Shown here: piece by piece, positions 63,001-64,000 of the stretch | How the letters are laid out: each line of letters begins with the position of its first letter | Numbering within the stretch: the first letter of the stretch is position 1 | DNA from: Apostichopus japonicus | Taxonomy: Eukaryota > Echinodermata > Holothuroidea > Aspidochirotida > Stichopodidae | Assembly (NCBI RefSeq): GCF_037975245.1 | Contig: NC_092572.1 | Span: 24,835,989-24,899,988 of the forward strand | Direction of reading: 5' to 3' | DNA length: 64,000 nucleotides | The notes under the pieces: model-generated | Database searches by the model: none | The model's input: only the letters and a program-made list of their open reading frames with translations | What the model was told of the DNA's origin: nothing | Position numbers and translations under genes: made by a program

Positions 63001-64000
63001 TCAATCATGGGGTTCGGGGTTCAATCCCGGTCGGGTCATAGAAAGGTGGATTTTTCATCCAAGAGCAATCTACAGTTTTCTCATCTGAAATGACTTCTAA
63101 ATTAAAAAATTCCGGATTTTAGTTAAAATGTTGAATTGGAAGACACTCGACAGTTCTAATTCATAATCCCCCAGCCGGCTTTTCCCACATTCGTGGTCAC
63201 TTAAGCATCGTAAAATTCACTGCCTGGTTTTCTTATTCCACACTGAAATAGGAGTAAGTTAGCGACCAATAAAGAAGAGTGAGGTGGCATTTTCAAAAAG
63301 AGTTAGACAGTTTTAATGTCCACCAATTAAGCATCTCGCAATTACCAAGTTTGACAATAATCTCAGGCAGCTAAGTCTTAGATAATGCGGGTGATTTGTT
63401 GCTCGGGGAAAGTAAATTGGCTCCCAGCTTCTATGGAACCTTTCATATAAACTCAAACGGTAATGCCATGGAATGTGAATTTCCTAACTGACTGTACATA
63501 ATTTTTGTCGACCAATTTGGTCATTTTTCATTTCGAGCTAGGAAACTAAAAACTGCTTTCATTTTGAGAGAAGTTATTTTATGTAATTTTAAGTGTTGGG
63601 AGGGTACTGTCTGTAATCACTTTGCTTCATATGCCTAACCTAATTGATTCTACGTATCTTTTTCCTTTCTTCCTCAATCGTTTGGATTCTTAGCTGTTGT
63701 TGGTTGAATTTTAATAGGAACGAATCGTCTGTTAATAGATCAAAACGATTTTAGGGTTGCATTTAAGCAGTAAATTTCAACCTTTACTTCACTGAATCAA
63801 TTAGACCATTTCTCATCCAAACCTATATAAAGTTGTTATGTAGTTATTTGTCTCTATTCATTCGACCGAACACGAGTGAAGCTAAATTATGTTCAATAAA
63901 CTAGAGAGCAATCAATTTATAGTACAGATGCAGACCATTTTTATCGGCTTTACATAAGACCAAAAGAAAAATTTGCGAAGATTAGAGCACATATTGTCAA
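56892..64000 (-). CDS. Gene B: paralogue of gene A, intracellular part (partial at right edge)
   Basis: Minus-strand gene running in from beyond 64000. Exons found: possible coil (63728), coiled coil (62893-62780), mini exon (62515-62488), Ser-rich (61922-61816), acidic (60924-60847), short (59874-59823), acidic (59533-59466), linker (59230-59110), ZU5 (58693-58373), UPA-like 1-3 (58039-57813, 57362-57219, 57038-56892). All eleven exons from 62893 on join in phase without a stop, so this copy looks functional. Compared with gene A it has an extra Ser/Asp/Glu-rich linker between coil and ZU5, a likely phosphorylation-rich region. The ectodomain and TM should lie upstream outside the window. 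A cytoplasmic scaffold or signalling role is inferred from ZU5-UPA families. Confidence 0.75.
57219..57362 (-). CDS. Gene B UPA-like exon 2
   Basis: A 144-nt phase 0-0 exon, acceptor GATAACTAG, donor GTAAGA. It reads QLHLKDDSLLEQHKQYLFLK, EGRNHLYIYLHRIVSKNW and ends TPRENPK. Confidence 0.75.
57813..58039 (-). CDS. Gene B UPA-like exon 1
   Basis: A 227-nt exon, phase 1 to 0, the same length as its gene A partner. It reads GYQPNWEELHNAAFQLK, FLRSFCWVTYRVDDNIVEGK, RIRVYTAGKP and VGYYPDLPGYSQ. Acceptor CGTATACAG, donor GTAAAC. Confidence 0.8.
58373..58693 (-). CDS. Gene B ZU5 domain exon
   Basis: A 321-nt exon, phase 1 to 1, acceptor TTTCTGTTTCAG, donor GTAAAA. ZU5 signature: IHGTNVKLEIPPNALTEPC, then SVTVELLPNKLQFRRPVQLF and LPHCLKLK, ending VKVYVSHHKEG. 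It aligns with the gene A ZU5 exon, with the same phases and a length within 15 nt. The HFS autocleavage motif of PIDD-type ZU5 is not seen. Confidence 0.9.
59110..59230 (-). CDS. Gene B linker exon before ZU5
   Basis: A 121-nt exon, phase 0 to 1, acceptor TATTGTAG, donor GTAAAT. It reads ISDLGMTKLRQHYFNPPAS, then DPMIESEAAAYARNSPVSRGS. Same phase and position as gene A 12950-12890, but twice as long. Confidence 0.65.
59466..59533 (-). CDS. Gene B second acidic linker exon
   Basis: A 68-nt exon, phase 1 to 0, acceptor TTTCGTAG, donor GTAACT. It reads DEDEDRDVVFETEHAQ and ends EHLSNLK. Confidence 0.6.
59823..59874 (-). CDS. Gene B short linker exon
   Basis: A 52-nt exon, phase 0 to 1, acceptor CATTTTTAG, donor GTAAGA. 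It reads YYDTTSEIHPKKPHSSG. The two tyrosines followed by acidic residues could be phosphorylation sites. Confidence 0.55.
60847..60924 (-). CDS. Gene B acidic linker exon
   Basis: A 78-nt phase 0-0 exon, acceptor TCAGGCAAG, donor GTATGT. It reads VEQYEPSDESESDAETDSS then GESEVSE. Very acidic with SDxE-type casein-kinase-2-like sites. Confidence 0.6.
61816..61922 (-). CDS. Gene B Ser-rich linker exon
   Basis: A 107-nt exon, phase 1 to 0, acceptor TTATTTAG, donor GTTAGT. It reads ASSVETRKTQKSAPS, then FYQDSSRKSSSRSETSSDSG. Disordered, Ser-rich, with many potential phosphorylation sites. Confidence 0.6.
62488..62515 (-). CDS. Gene B mini exon
   Basis: A 28-nt exon, phase 0 to 1, acceptor ATCTTCACAG, donor GTAATG. 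It reads SKKKTSAHS. Called because it restores the phase between its two neighbours. Confidence 0.5.
62780..62893 (-). CDS. Gene B coiled-coil exon
   Basis: A 114-nt phase 0-0 exon (acceptor TTTTTGCAG, donor GTGAGT). It reads EKELLIDLKKEVKSQKK, then TIKFFQNQLQITRRV, ending SDVSDK: a 30-residue coiled coil in the same place as the 63-nt exons of gene A. Confidence 0.7.
62940..63240 (+). repeat. tRNA-derived SINE in an intron of gene B
   Basis: Plus-strand A-box-like gtggattaaggaggtggc (62967) and B box ggggttcaatcccgg (63014), then a non-tRNA body (aggtggatttttcatccaag ...). Box spacing is wider than in a normal tRNA, and no anticodon stem is obvious. The 3' boundary is estimated. Confidence 0.6.
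63672..63728 (-). CDS. Candidate coiled-coil exon of gene B
   Basis: After acceptor GATCTATTAACAG a frame reads FLLKFNQQQLRIQ / TIEEERKKIR, strongly heptad-like and charged. The donor is uncertain: GTAGAA leaves phase 1, which does not suit the next exon, and the next GT comes after a stop. Another exon may lie between, or this may be a relic. Confidence 0.3.

Noticed and set aside
62967-63030. Possible tRNA gene
   Set aside because: Boxes A and B are present but spacing and arms do not form a cloverleaf; called a SINE.

Overview
This is eukaryotic, intron-rich, AT-rich DNA from a metazoan. Retrotransposon types, hAT-like elements, poly-G/poly-C runs and ZU5/Ig genes suggest a marine deuterostome, probably an echinoderm and perhaps a sea cucumber. 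The species is an inference. No rRNA, CRISPR or operon-like content is seen. Most listed open frames are chance frames or transposon debris. The host coding signal is a set of short exons that I found by reading splice sites and phases on the minus strand.

Host genes. Two paralogous receptor-type genes lie head to tail on the minus strand. Gene A (about 33.06 kb down to about 9.98 kb) reads: signal peptide, V-type Ig, second Ig, transmembrane segment, short basic juxtamembrane exon, three tandem 63-nt coiled-coil exons, short linker, ZU5 domain, three exons of a UPA-like region. Gene B (right window edge down to 56.89 kb) shows the intracellular half of the same plan: coiled coil, a Ser/acidic linker spread over six short exons, ZU5, and the same three UPA-like exons. 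Its ectodomain should lie beyond position 64000. Exon phases agree throughout and the homologous exons use the same phases in A and B. The plan resembles UNC5 (Ig - TM - ZU5 - UPA), but no thrombospondin exons and no Death domain are visible. Gene A has two lesions: a one-base surplus at a T7 run in the second Ig exon and a stop codon in one coiled-coil exon. It may be a decaying copy, or the lesions may be sequence errors.

Mobile DNA by region. 1.1-4.1 kb: a truncated two-ORF LINE (minus). 4.6-6.9 kb: degenerate repeat rich in AGGTCA-type words. 14.8-18.5 kb: a 3.8-kb foldback structure with ~1-kb inverted arms around a Tx1-like LINE fragment. 19.8-20.9 and 21.7-23.2 kb: two further LINE fragments. 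These three insertions fill the 11-kb intron of gene A. 34.4-36.2 kb: a 1.75-kb TIR element inside a TA microsatellite. 40.3-44.7 kb: a nest of hAT-like elements; the best has a 12-bp TIR and a perfect 8-bp target duplication and contains a 523-bp MITE and a solo LTR. 51.1-54.3 kb: a 5'-truncated Ty3/Gypsy element (minus) with integrase and a post-pol ORF carrying two C2H2 zinc fingers. 54.8-55.5 kb: the 3' end of another LINE. Simple repeats and minisatellites are listed separately.

The most interesting candidate is the tandem Ig-TM-coiled-coil-ZU5-UPA receptor family, with its amplified three-heptad exon.
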